Part shown: piece by piece, positions 10,280-18,271 of the stretch
Position numbering within the stretch: the first letter of the stretch is position 1
Layout: each line of letters begins with the position of its first letter
DNA from: Mycolicibacterium fallax
GTDB lineage: Bacteria; Actinomycetota; Actinomycetes; Mycobacteriales; Mycobacteriaceae
Assembly (NCBI RefSeq): GCF_010726955.1
Contig: NZ_AP022603.1
Coordinates: 1,798,001 to 1,862,000, forward strand
DNA: 64,000 nt
Direction of reading: 5' to 3'
Notes under the pieces: model-generated
The model's input: only the letters and a program-made list of their open reading frames with translations
Database searches by the model: none
What the model was told of the DNA's origin: nothing
Program-made: the position numbers and the translations under genes

Positions 10280-10295
10280 TATCAACTACTTGTCA
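10280..10295. promoter_or_regulatory. Shared palindromic operator, site 1
   Basis: TATCAACTACTTGTCA, an imperfect inverted repeat with core CAA(C/G)-N2-CTTG. Almost the same 16 bp, with matching flanks, occur at 13797-13812 (reverse orientation) and 19707-19722. All three lie directly before operons of the same catabolic cluster. Here the site sits between the divergent amidohydrolase and Rieske genes and overlaps a likely -35 box. The core resembles the CAAG-N2-CTTG core reported for the KstR2 TetR regulator; the MarR encoded at 13259 is the nearest candidate regulator. Confidence 0.6.
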
Positions 10296-10318
10296 TTGCC
10301 CCTGGTGGGCGTTACCGT
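10290..10318 (+). promoter_or_regulatory. Predicted promoter of first Rieske operon
   Basis: TTGTCA at 10290-10295 and TACCGT at 10313-10318 are separated by 17 bp and match a -35/-10 pair. The -35 lies inside the palindromic site at 10280-10295, so a bound regulator would block the polymerase. The coding start is 47 bases beyond the -10, preceded by GAAGGAG. Confidence 0.45.
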
Positions 10319-10364
10319 CAAACCGGACTCACGCCGCGCCCTCGGCGCCTGAGAAGGAGTTTGG

Positions 10365-11630
10365 ATGCCCCGTTTCCCGAAGCCCGCCGAAGGCAGCTGG
10401 ACCGAGCACTATCCGCAGCTCGGTACCGGCCCGGTCTCCTACGAGGACTCGATCAACCCCGACATCTACCAGCTGGAACGCGCGGCGATCTTCAAACGCG
10501 CCTGGCTCAACGTCGGCCGGGTCGAACTCCTGCCCCGCAAGGGCAGCTATTTCACCAAGGAGCTCAAGGCGGTCAACACCTCGATCATCGTGGTGCGCAC
10601 CAAGACCGGCGAGGTCAAGGCCTTCCACAACATCTGCCGGCACCGCGGCAACAAGCTGGTGTGGAACGACATGCCCGCCGAGGAGACCAGCGGCGTCTGC
10701 CGTCAGTTCACCTGCAAGTACCACGCCTGGCGCTTCGACCTGGACGGCAACCTGACCTTCGTGCAGCAGGAGGGTGAGTTCTTCGACCTCGACAAGAGCA
10801 AATACGGCCTGGTGCCGGTGCACTGCGAGCTCTGGGAGGGGTTCATCTTCGTCAACTTCGCCGCCGAGCCCGAGCAGTCGCTGCGCGATTTCCTCGGCCC
10901 GATGATCACCAACCTTGAGGGCTACCCGTTCGACCGGCTGACCCAGCGGTTCACCTATCGCGCCGAGGTCAACGCCAACTGGAAGCTCTACATGGACGCG
11001 TTCCAGGAGTTCTACCACGCCCCGATATTGCACGCGAACCAGTCGCCGACGGCCTACTCCAAGGCCGCCGCCGAGGCCGGATTCGAGGCCCCGCACTACC
11101 GCATCGAGGGCCCGCACCGGCTGGTCAGCACCTCCGGGGTGCGGGTCTGGGAGATGTCGGCCGACATGCGCAAGCCGATCGAAGACATCTGCCGCAGCGG
11201 GCTGTTCGGCCCGTGGGAGGGCCCCGACCTCGGACCGATGCCCGACGGGCTGAACCCGGCCAACTGCGAGCCGTGGGGCCTGGATTCGTTCCAGCTGTTC
11301 CCGAACTTCGTCATCCTGTTCTGGGGTCAGGGCTGGTATCTGACCTACCACTACTGGCCGACGTCGCATCGGACCCACATCTTCGAATGCACGCTGTACT
11401 TTCCGCAGCCGCGCACCCCCCGCGAGCGCGTCGCCCAGGAGCTGGCCGCGCAGTCGTTCAAGGAATACGGCCTGCAGGACGCCAACACCCTGGAGGCCAC
11501 CCAGTCCAGCCTGGAAACCCGGGTGGTCGGGGAGTTCCTGTACTGCGATCAGGAGGTCCTGCTGCGCCACCTGCACAACGAGACCGCCAACTGGATCGCC
11601 GACTACCAGCGCAAGACCGCGGGGGTGTGA
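10365..11630 (+). CDS. Rieske non-heme iron oxygenase, alpha subunit (module 1)
   Basis: 421 aa. Rieske [2Fe-2S] ligands are complete: C91 and H93 (CRHRGN) and C117 and H120 (CKYHAW). The mononuclear iron site follows in NWKLYMDAFQEFYHAPILH. Enzymes of this type hydroxylate aromatic or alicyclic rings using electrons from a ferredoxin; a [2Fe-2S] ferredoxin is encoded at 13824. The ATG at 10365 has a good GAAGGAG 8 bases upstream. The protein is a paralogue of that at 14911 and, like it, is followed by a small helical protein. No classical beta subunit is present. Substrate not deducible. Confidence 0.92.
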   Translation: MPRFPKPAEGSWTEHYPQLGTGPVSYEDSINPDIYQLERAAIFKRAWLNVGRVELLPRKGSYFTKELKAVNTSIIVVRTKTGEVKAFHNICRHRGNKLVWNDMPAEETSGVCRQFTCKYHAWRFDLDGNLTFVQQEGEFFDLDKSKYGLVPVHCELWEGFIFVNFAAEPEQSLRDFLGPMITNLEGYPFDRLTQRFTYRAEVNANWKLYMDAFQEFYHAPILHANQSPTAYSKAAAEAGFEAPHYRIEGPHRLVSTSGVRVWEMSADMRKPIEDICRSGLFGPWEGPDLGPMPDGLNPANCEPWGLDSFQLFPNFVILFWGQGWYLTYHYWPTSHRTHIFECTLYFPQPRTPRERVAQELAAQSFKEYGLQDANTLEATQSSLETRVVGEFLYCDQEVLLRHLHNETANWIADYQRKTAGV

Positions 11631-11634
11631 CCAG

Positions 11635-11961
11635 ATGAGCGTGCTGCCAACCGAATTCGCCGACCTGGAGCCGTTCGCCGATTGGGTGCTGCCCAACGAG
11701 GAGCAGCGCTACGCCAAGCGGCTGGGGTCCACCATGACCGAGATGCAGGCGTTCTACGACGCCATCACCGCCCGCGCCGAGGAGGCCCTGTCCTACTGCG
11801 ACAAGTTTCCGCTCGACGAGATGCCCGAGGACGTCGTCAACCTGATGCGGCTGCTGTATTCGATGATCACGGTGTCCTTCCCGGTGGAGTGCTGGAAACA
11901 GCCGCGGGTGCCCGATTCCGGTGCCACCAGCCTGGATTGCGTCTACGAGCCGATCCCGTGA
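11635..11961 (+). CDS. Small helical Rieske-associated protein (module 1)
   Basis: 108 aa, no family recognised. Mostly helical by composition, without signal peptide or membrane helix. It begins 4 bases after the Rieske stop and its stop overlaps the following amidohydrolase start (GTGA). A paralogue lies directly after the second Rieske gene (16170-16502); both share FA-LEPFA near the N-terminus, STM, FYDA, EEA--YCDK-PL-E, PED--NL-R and VE. The pairing suggests a small subunit or assembly partner of the oxygenase. It is much shorter than, and unlike, the usual ring-hydroxylating beta subunit. Confidence 0.85.
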   Translation: MSVLPTEFADLEPFADWVLPNEEQRYAKRLGSTMTEMQAFYDAITARAEEALSYCDKFPLDEMPEDVVNLMRLLYSMITVSFPVECWKQPRVPDSGATSLDCVYEPIP

Positions 11962-13208
11962 CCGAGCAGACCACGGTCCTGCGCGCGGCCCGCTGGGCCG
12001 ACGTGGCCGCAGGCACCATCTGCGCGCCGGCGGTCGTCGTCGTCACCGGCACCCGGATCGCCGCCATCAATCCCGACGGGCCGCTGCCGGAGGGCGCCAC
12101 CGTCATCGACCTCGGCGATGTCACGCTGCTGCCCGGGTTGATGGACATGGAGCTCAACCTGCTCATCGGCGGCCCGGGCAGCCCGCAGGGGCTGCCGACC
12201 CCGATGCACGGCGTGCAGGACGACCCGGTCTACCGCACCCTGCGCGCGACGGTGAACGCCCGCGCCACCCTGGAGGCCGGGTTCACCACCGTGCGCAACC
12301 TGGGCCTGATGGTCAAGACCGGCGGCTATCTGCTCGACGTCGCGTTGCAGCGGGCCATCGACCAGGGCTGGCATGTCGGCCCGCGGATCTACCCGGCCGG
12401 ACACGCCGTCACCCCCTATGGCGGGCACCTGGATCCGACCGTGTTCCAGCGGCTGGCCCCGGGCATCATGCCGCTGTCGGTGGCCGAGGGCATCGCCAAC
12501 GGGGTGCCCGACGTCACCGCCTGCGTGCGCTACCAGATCCGCCACGGCGCCAAGCTGATCAAGGTGTCGGCCTCCGGCGGGGTGATGTCGCACAGCACCG
12601 CCCCGGGCGCCCAGCAGTTCTCCGACGCCGAACTGGCCGCGATCGCCGACGAGGCCCATCGCGCCGGGGTCAAGGTCGCCGCCCACGCCGTCGGCGACAC
12701 CGCGGTCCGGGCCTGCATCAGAGCCGGCATCGACTGCATCGAGCACGGCTTCCTGGCCACCGAGGACACCCTGGCGATGATGGTCGAGCACGGCACCTTC
12801 CTGGTCTCCACGACGTATCTGACCGACGCGATGGCCATCGACCGGATCGCCCCGGAGCTGCGCGCGAAGGCGCTCGAGGTGTTCCCGCGGGCAAAGGCCA
12901 TGCTGCCCAAGGCCATTGAGATGGGCGTGCGGATCGCCTGCGGTACCGACGCGCCGGCCATCCCGCACGGGCAGAACGCCAAGGAGCTCGGCGCCCTGGT
13001 CGAACGCGGGATGACCCCGATGCAGGCGATCCGCGCGGCCACCGTGGTCGCCGCCGAACTCGTCGACGCCGCCGGTGAACTCGGGCAGCTGGGCACCGGA
13101 TTCGCCGCCGACATCATCGCCGTGCCCGGCGATCCGTCCACCGACATCACCGTGACCCAGGACGTCCGGTTCGTGATGAAAGACGGCCAGGTCTACAAAC
13201 GGCCCTGA
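11958..13208 (+). CDS. Amidohydrolase (imidazolonepropionase/prolidase-like)
   Basis: 416 aa from a GTG that overlaps the previous stop. The fold signature of metal-dependent amidohydrolases is clear: LLPGLMDM after a beta-strand domain, KVSASGG (putative carbamylated Lys), AAHAVGD, CIEHGF, CGTDAPAIPHG, and a C-terminal composite domain ending FVMKDGQVY. The first metal motif, normally DxHxH after LPG, reads MDMELN, so both histidines are missing. It may use a single metal or another substrate mode. Position in the Rieske operon suggests hydrolysis of a ring-cleavage or amide intermediate. Confidence 0.85.
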   Translation: MTEQTTVLRAARWADVAAGTICAPAVVVVTGTRIAAINPDGPLPEGATVIDLGDVTLLPGLMDMELNLLIGGPGSPQGLPTPMHGVQDDPVYRTLRATVNARATLEAGFTTVRNLGLMVKTGGYLLDVALQRAIDQGWHVGPRIYPAGHAVTPYGGHLDPTVFQRLAPGIMPLSVAEGIANGVPDVTACVRYQIRHGAKLIKVSASGGVMSHSTAPGAQQFSDAELAAIADEAHRAGVKVAAHAVGDTAVRACIRAGIDCIEHGFLATEDTLAMMVEHGTFLVSTTYLTDAMAIDRIAPELRAKALEVFPRAKAMLPKAIEMGVRIACGTDAPAIPHGQNAKELGALVERGMTPMQAIRAATVVAAELVDAAGELGQLGTGFAADIIAVPGDPSTDITVTQDVRFVMKDGQVYKRP

Positions 13209-13258
13209 GCCCGGCGATGCGCTAGTTTCAGTTCGGAATCGAGCCGGCAGGAGGGGAC

Positions 13259-13705
13259 ATGGAGCTCACCGACAACCTGCTGTGGCTGCTCAAGCAGGCG
13301 TTCCACTTCTCACTGACCACGGTGAACGAGGCGGTCAAACCGCACGGGGTGTCCACCGCGCACCTCGGGGTGCTGCGCCAGCTCACCCAGGAGCCGGGGC
13401 TGTCCGGCGCCGAGCTGGCCCGCCGGCTGCTGATCACCCCGCAGGGCGTGCAGCTGGCGCTCACCGGGCTGGAGCAGCGCGGCCTGGTGGAGCGCCGCCA
13501 GGATCCCGGGCACGGCCGGATTCTGCACGCCTACCTGACCGACGAGGGCCGCCGGGTGGCCGCGGCGGTGTTCACCGACGCGGTGGCCGCCCACCACCGG
13601 GTGTTCGGGGTGCTCTCGGCGGCCGAGCAGGAGCAGCTGCGCGACCTGCTGGGCCGGGTGATCGAGCAGGGCACCGGTCACGCGCTGCAGGAAGACCACA
13701 TCTGA
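13259..13705 (+). CDS. MarR family transcriptional regulator
   Basis: 148 aa with a winged-helix MarR domain: helices LLWLLKQAFHFSLTTVNEAV, recognition region SGAELARRLLITPQGVQLAL and wing VERRQDPGHGRILHAYLTDEG. A strong AGGAGGGG lies 6 bases before the ATG. It stands between the two Rieske modules, with 50 bp on its left and 118 bp before the ferredoxin on its right. MarR dimers bind 16-20 bp palindromes, so it is the first candidate to bind the 16-bp site found three times in this cluster (inference). No copy of the site lies before its own gene. Confidence 0.9.
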   Translation: MELTDNLLWLLKQAFHFSLTTVNEAVKPHGVSTAHLGVLRQLTQEPGLSGAELARRLLITPQGVQLALTGLEQRGLVERRQDPGHGRILHAYLTDEGRRVAAAVFTDAVAAHHRVFGVLSAAEQEQLRDLLGRVIEQGTGHALQEDHI

Positions 13706-13796
13706 GGGGTGGGTGCGAATTCCGCTGATGGTGGCGTTCGAGGCGCTGTCGTTCGGGTGACCGCATTTCCCGATGTCAGCAGGCCCTTGCCCGCAA

Positions 13797-13816
13797 TGAC
13801 AAGTGCTTGATATCCT
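13797..13816 (+). promoter_or_regulatory. Shared palindromic operator, site 2, with leaderless promoter
   Basis: TGACAAGTGCTTGATA at 13797-13812, the most symmetric of the three copies (CAAG-N2-CTTG). TATCCT at 13811-13816 fits a -10 box, with TTGCCC about 18 bp upstream as -35. Transcription would then begin at about the ATG at 13824, giving a leaderless mRNA, which agrees with the lack of a ribosome binding site there. Confidence 0.5.
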
Positions 13817-13823
13817 GCGCGAG

Positions 13824-14129
13824 ATGACTCCCCCGACCGCCACCGCGAGCGGAACCACCACCACGGTGACCATCCGTCTGGACCGGCAGACCACCACCGT
13901 CGGCTACCGCGCCGGCAACACGCTGCTGCAGACCGCGCGACTGGCCGGACTGCACGCCCCGTCCTCGTGCGAGGTCGGCAACTGCGGCACCTGCATCGCC
14001 CAGCTCACCTGCGGCAGCGCCCGGATGCTCAACAACGAGGTGCTCGACGACGACGAGATCGCCGACGGCTGGGTGGTCACCTGTCAGGCCATCCCCACCA
14101 GCCCGACGGTGACGGTGCACTATGACTAG
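13824..14129 (+). CDS. [2Fe-2S] ferredoxin, plant type
   Basis: 101 aa from the ATG; an upstream in-frame GTG at 13803 lies inside the operator and is less likely. The cluster ligands are visible as CEVGNCGTC (C-x4-C-x2-C) and a fourth Cys in VVTCQA. It is a stand-alone ferredoxin domain without the FAD/NAD reductase part of KshB-type reductases, so a separate reductase must supply electrons. It overlaps the following SDR gene by 8 bp and heads the operon leading to the second Rieske gene, so it is the likely electron donor to both oxygenases. Confidence 0.92.
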   Translation: MTPPTATASGTTTTVTIRLDRQTTTVGYRAGNTLLQTARLAGLHAPSSCEVGNCGTCIAQLTCGSARMLNNEVLDDDEIADGWVVTCQAIPTSPTVTVHYD

Positions 14130-14868
14130 CCGGGTCGCCGTCGTCACCGGCGGAGCCTCCGGGATGGGCGAGGCGACCTGCCACGAACTGGGCCGCCGGG
14201 GCCACCGCGTCGCGGTGGCCGACATCAACGCCGAGGCCGCCGAGCGGGTCGCCGGGGCGTTGCGCGCCGACGGCGTCGAGGCCATCGCGATGCCCGTCGA
14301 CGTCAGCGACCGCGCCGGCGTCGAGCAGGCGTTCACCCAGGTGCGCGAAAGATTGGGCCCGGTAGGCATTCTGGTCACCAGCGCCGGCCTGTTCGGCTAC
14401 GCGTCCTTCGCCGACATCACCGTGGCGGACTGGCAACGCCTCGTCGAGGTCAACCTGACCGGCACCTTCCACTGCTGCCAGGTCGCGCTGCCGGACATGG
14501 TCGACGCGGGCTGGGGACGGATCGTGATGATCTCGTCGTCGAGCGCCCAGCGCGGCACCCCGTTCGCCGCGCACTACGCCGCCTCCAAGGGCGCACTGCT
14601 GACGCTGACAAAATCGCTGGCCCGGGAGTACGCCGCGGTCGGCATCACGGTGAACAACATTCCGCCGTCAGGCATCGAAACCCCGATGCAGCACGCCTCG
14701 CAGGCCGCCGGGTTCCTGCCGTCCGACGAACAGATCGCCAGCCACATCCCGGTCGGGCATCTGGGCAAACCAGACGACATCGCCGCCGCGGTCGGATTCC
14801 TGTGTTCGCCGGAGGCCGGCTTCATCACCGGGCAGACCCTCGGCGTCAACGGCGGCGCGGTGATGTGA
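14122..14868 (+). CDS. SDR family oxidoreductase
   Basis: 248 aa classical short-chain dehydrogenase: VTGGASGMGEAT (TGxxxGxG coenzyme site), SSSSAQRG, and YAASK (YxxxK catalytic pair), with VNGGAVM at the C-terminus. It probably oxidises an alcohol or diol produced by the Rieske oxygenase to a ketone or catechol, using NAD(P). Its start lies within the end of the ferredoxin gene and the second Rieske gene follows 42 bases after its stop. Confidence 0.9.
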   Translation: MTSRVAVVTGGASGMGEATCHELGRRGHRVAVADINAEAAERVAGALRADGVEAIAMPVDVSDRAGVEQAFTQVRERLGPVGILVTSAGLFGYASFADITVADWQRLVEVNLTGTFHCCQVALPDMVDAGWGRIVMISSSSAQRGTPFAAHYAASKGALLTLTKSLAREYAAVGITVNNIPPSGIETPMQHASQAAGFLPSDEQIASHIPVGHLGKPDDIAAAVGFLCSPEAGFITGQTLGVNGGAVM

Positions 14869-14910
14869 TGGCTACCGGGCCGAATTGGGTTCACTGACAG
14901 GGAGATTCAG

Positions 14911-16170
14911 ATGGCAACGGACTGGCCGAAACCGGCCGAGGGGTCATGGACCGAGCACTACCCGGACCTGGGCACCGGCCCGATCTCGTTCCGGGACTCC
15001 ACCTCCCCGGAGTTCTACGCCCTGGAGCGCGCGGCGATCTTCAAGCGCGCCTGGCTGAACCTGTGCCGGGTCGAGGAAATCGCCGACCCCGGTGACTTTC
15101 TGACCAAGCCCGTCGAGGCCGCCGACGCCACCGTGCTGCTGGTGCGCGGCGACGACGGCGTGCTGCGCGCGTTCCACAACGCCTGCCGTCACCACGGCAA
15201 CCCGCTGGCGCACTCCGATCACCCGCGCGGACCCAGCGGCGAGATATCCGGCAACAACCCGGCATTCAGCTGCCGTCGCTGCGGCTGGGTCTACGCCCTG
15301 GACGGCCGGCTGGTGCACACCCCCGAACCCGGCGTCGAGGCCGCCGACTACGGACTGGTGCCGGTGCACTGCGATGTGTGGGCGGGGTTCGTGTTCGTCA
15401 ACTTCGACGCCCGCCCGCGTCAGACCCTGCGCGAATTCCTCGGCCCGATGGTCACCGCACTGGAAGGCTACCCCTTCGACAGGCTGACCGAACGCTACGA
15501 CTGGGTCGCGCACAACAACAGCAACTGGAAGATCTTCGCCGACGCGTTCCAGGAGTACTACCACGTCCCGGCGCTGCACTCCCAGCAGGTGCCGCCGGAG
15601 GTGCGGGTGCCCAACGCCGGATTCACCTGCGGGCATTTCCAGATCGACGGGCCGCACCGGCTGGTGTGTACCGCCGGCACCCGGCGCTGGCTGCTGCCGG
15701 ATGCCTACATGTACCCGATCGAGCGCGCGACCCGCAGCGGCCTGGTCGGGCCCTGGCACACCCCCGATCTCGGCGGGCTGCCGATGGCCGGGCTCAATCC
15801 CGGCGGCATCGAGCCGTGGGGCATCAGCAACTTCCAGATCTTCCCCAACATCGAGATCCTGTTCTACGGCGGCTGGTATCTGCTGTACCGGTACTGGCCC
15901 ACCTCGCACAACACCCACCGGTATGAGGCCCACACCTTCTTCCACCCGGCCCGCACGGTGCGCGAGCGGATCGAGCACGAGGTGGCCGCGGTGGTGCTCA
16001 AGGAGTTCGCCCTGCAGGACGCCGGGATGCTCGGCGGCACCCAGGCCGCCCTGGAGTATGACGTCGTCGAGGAGTTCCCGCTCAACGACCAGGAGATCCT
16101 GGTGCGTCACCTGCACAAGGCCACCGGCGACTGGGTGCGGGCCTATCAGGACGAACGCGGGGTGGCCTGA
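14911..16170 (+). CDS. Rieske oxygenase alpha subunit with altered cluster ligand (module 2)
   Basis: 419 aa, clearly homologous to the protein at 10365 (same EGSWTEHYP opening, LERAAIFKRAWLN). The first Rieske pair is normal (C92, H94 in CRHHGN). The second reads CRRCGW: C121 and C124, where the paralogue has CKYHAW with H120. The codon at 15280-15282 is TGC. The predicted cluster is therefore 3Cys-1His instead of 2Cys-2His. The mononuclear iron site NWKIFADAFQEYYHVPALH is intact, so the protein is not obviously dead. AGGGAG lies before the ATG. It overlaps the next gene by 1 bp. Confidence 0.9.
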   Translation: MATDWPKPAEGSWTEHYPDLGTGPISFRDSTSPEFYALERAAIFKRAWLNLCRVEEIADPGDFLTKPVEAADATVLLVRGDDGVLRAFHNACRHHGNPLAHSDHPRGPSGEISGNNPAFSCRRCGWVYALDGRLVHTPEPGVEAADYGLVPVHCDVWAGFVFVNFDARPRQTLREFLGPMVTALEGYPFDRLTERYDWVAHNNSNWKIFADAFQEYYHVPALHSQQVPPEVRVPNAGFTCGHFQIDGPHRLVCTAGTRRWLLPDAYMYPIERATRSGLVGPWHTPDLGGLPMAGLNPGGIEPWGISNFQIFPNIEILFYGGWYLLYRYWPTSHNTHRYEAHTFFHPARTVRERIEHEVAAVVLKEFALQDAGMLGGTQAALEYDVVEEFPLNDQEILVRHLHKATGDWVRAYQDERGVA

Positions 16171-16502
16171 TGAGCACCCGGCTGCCCAGCGCGTTCGCCG
16201 AACTGGAACCGTTCGCCGAAACCTGGTGTCTGGAAACCGAAACCGAGCGGTGGAATCAGCGGCTGGCCTCCACCATGCCGGTGCTGCACGAGTTCTACGA
16301 CGCCTTCTTCCCGCGACTGGAAGAAGCGATCGAGTACTGCGACAAGTACCCGCTCGAGGAGTTGCCCGAGGACGCGACCAACCTGCTGCGGATGATCTAT
16401 TCGCTGATCATGGTGGCGATGGCGGTGGAGGTCATGCACCAGCCCGCCCCGGTCGACGCCGCCGACGCGGTGATGATCCGCACCGGCGAACCCCGGCCCT
16501 GA
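16170..16502 (+). CDS. Small helical Rieske-associated protein (module 2)
   Basis: 110 aa paralogue of the protein at 11635, beginning on the last base of the Rieske stop (TGATG). Conserved features: AFAELEPFAETW, RLASTM, EFYDA, EEAIEYCDKYPLEELPED, NLLRMIYS. The C-terminal 20 residues differ. Function unknown; strict linkage to a Rieske alpha subunit in both copies suggests a physical partner. Confidence 0.85.
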   Translation: MSTRLPSAFAELEPFAETWCLETETERWNQRLASTMPVLHEFYDAFFPRLEEAIEYCDKYPLEELPEDATNLLRMIYSLIMVAMAVEVMHQPAPVDAADAVMIRTGEPRP

Positions 16503-16533
16503 CCGACCTGCCCTGCCCCGGAAGGAAACCCGC

Positions 16534-17379
16534 GTGAGCGTGCTGACCATCAACAAACTGACCGATTCGGTCGGCGCCGAGGTCGACGGCGTCGACGCCG
16601 ACCGACTGGCCTGCGACGAGCAACTCGGCGCGGCGATCCTCGATGCCCTGGAAGACAACGGGGTGCTGGTATTTCGCGGTCTGAATCTCGACCCGCAGGC
16701 GCAGGTGGAGTTCTGCGCGCGCCTCGGCGCGGTGGACCGGTCCTCCGACGGCCATCACCCGGTGTCGGGCATCTATCCGATCACCCTGGACAAGGCCAAG
16801 AACGCCTCCGCCGACTATCTGCGGGCCACCTTTGACTGGCATATCGACGGCTGCACTCCACTGCACGACGAATGCCCACAGAAGGCCACCGTGCTCTCCG
16901 CGGTCCAGGTCGCCGCCCGCGGCGGGGAGACCGAGTTCGCCAATTCCTATGCCGCCTATGACAATCTGACCGGCGAACAGCAGCGGCACTACGGCACGCT
17001 GCGGGTGGTGCATTCGCTGGAGGCCTCCCAGCGCCGGGTCTGGCCGGACCCACCGGCGGAGATGCTGGCCCGCTGGCGGTCCCGGCCCACCCACGAGCAC
17101 CCGCTGGTCTGGACGCACCGCAGTGGCCGTAAGTCCCTGGTGCTGGGCGCCTCCGCCGACCACGTCGTCGGGATGGATCTTCAGCGGGGCCGGGCGCTGC
17201 TGGAGGAGTTGCTCGCGCACGCCACCGCGCCCGCGCGGGTGTACAGCCACCGCTGGGTGGTGGGCGACACCGTCATCTGGGACAACCAGGGCGTGCTGCA
17301 CCGGGCCGCGCCATATGAGCCGGACTCCCCGCGGGAGATGCTGCGCACCACGGTGCTTGGCGACGAGCCGATCCAATAG
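16534..17379 (+). CDS. TauD/TfdA family Fe(II)/2-oxoglutarate dioxygenase
   Basis: 281 aa from a GTG start preceded by GGAAGGAAA. The facial triad is visible: H and D in FDWHIDGCT, and the distal His in VLHRAAPYEPDSPREMLRTT with the 2-oxoglutarate-binding Arg region. Family members hydroxylate substrates such as taurine or aryloxyalkanoates with release of CO2 and succinate. It is the last gene of the ferredoxin-SDR-Rieske operon; the next gene converges on it with no gap. Substrate unknown. Confidence 0.9.
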   Translation: MSVLTINKLTDSVGAEVDGVDADRLACDEQLGAAILDALEDNGVLVFRGLNLDPQAQVEFCARLGAVDRSSDGHHPVSGIYPITLDKAKNASADYLRATFDWHIDGCTPLHDECPQKATVLSAVQVAARGGETEFANSYAAYDNLTGEQQRHYGTLRVVHSLEASQRRVWPDPPAEMLARWRSRPTHEHPLVWTHRSGRKSLVLGASADHVVGMDLQRGRALLEELLAHATAPARVYSHRWVVGDTVIWDNQGVLHRAAPYEPDSPREMLRTTVLGDEPIQ

Positions 17380-18240
17380 CTACGTCCCGGGCCCGCCCCG
17401 GATGATGAACCCGGCCGGGTCGTCGACCCGGTCGATGTTGGCGACCAGGTCCTCGGCGGTCAGCCCGGGCACGTCGATGCCCGGGGTGACCCCGAAGAAC
17501 ACCCGGGAGACCTTGGTGCCGCCGACCCGGTAGATGTGCGCGGTGCGGTCGCAGTCCTGATGCGCCAGGTACACCACCACCGGCGTAACCTGTTCGGGCG
17601 CCGCCTCTTTGACCAGCTCGGCCATGGTGTTTTCGGTCATCCGGGTCTTCGCGATCGGCGACAGCGCGTTGACCAGAATGTTGTTGCGCTGGCCCTCGAT
17701 GGCGAGCACGTTCATCAGCCCGACCAGGCCGGTCTTGGCCGCCCCGTAGTTGGCCTGGCCGAAGGTGCCGAACAGCCCGGACCCCGAGGTGGTCATCACG
17801 ATCCGGCCGTAGTTCTGTTCGCGCATGTGCGGCCAGGCCGCCATGCAGGTGTGGAACGCGCCGCGCAGGTGCACGTCGATCACCGGGTCGACCTGCTCGG
17901 GCGTCATGTTCTTGAACGCGGCGTCGCGCAGGATGCCGGCGTTGTTGACCAGGATGTCGATCCGGCCGAAGTTGTCCACGGCGGTCTCGATGATGCCCCG
18001 GCCGCCCTCGACGGTGGCCACCGAATCGGTGTTGGCGACCGCCGAACCGCCGGCCGCGGTGATCTCGTCGACGACGGCCTGTGCGGCCGAGGCGGATTCG
18101 GCGCTGCCGTCGACGGCCGCACCCACGTCGTTGACGACGACGTGCGCGCCGCGGCGGGCCAGTTCCAGGGCGTGGCAGCGGCCCAGCCCCCCGCCGGCTC
18201 CGGTGACGACGGCGACGCGGCCATTGAAGGTCAGGGTCAT
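17380..18240 (-). CDS. SDR oxidoreductase, hydroxyacyl-CoA dehydrogenase-like
   Basis: 286 aa from the ATG at 18240. Motifs VTGAGGGLGRCHALELARRG, VVVNDVGAAVDGS, VNNAGI and YGAAK identify a short-chain dehydrogenase of the multifunctional-enzyme-2 (peroxisomal 3-hydroxyacyl-CoA dehydrogenase) type, longer than a classical SDR by a C-terminal extension. It lies 31 bp downstream of the aldehyde dehydrogenase gene on the same strand and is probably cotranscribed. Likely oxidises a hydroxyacyl-CoA in the catabolic pathway. Confidence 0.88.
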   Translation of the reverse strand: MTLTFNGRVAVVTGAGGGLGRCHALELARRGAHVVVNDVGAAVDGSAESASAAQAVVDEITAAGGSAVANTDSVATVEGGRGIIETAVDNFGRIDILVNNAGILRDAAFKNMTPEQVDPVIDVHLRGAFHTCMAAWPHMREQNYGRIVMTTSGSGLFGTFGQANYGAAKTGLVGLMNVLAIEGQRNNILVNALSPIAKTRMTENTMAELVKEAAPEQVTPVVVYLAHQDCDRTAHIYRVGGTKVSRVFFGVTPGIDVPGLTAEDLVANIDRVDDPAGFIIRGGPGT

Positions 18241-18271
18241 GCGGTGTGTTCCTCTCGGATCGGGGCCGGGG

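Noticed and set aside
9041..10777. Plus-strand open frame opposite the amidohydrolase and into the Rieske gene
   Set aside because: No recognisable domain and it conflicts with two well supported genes.
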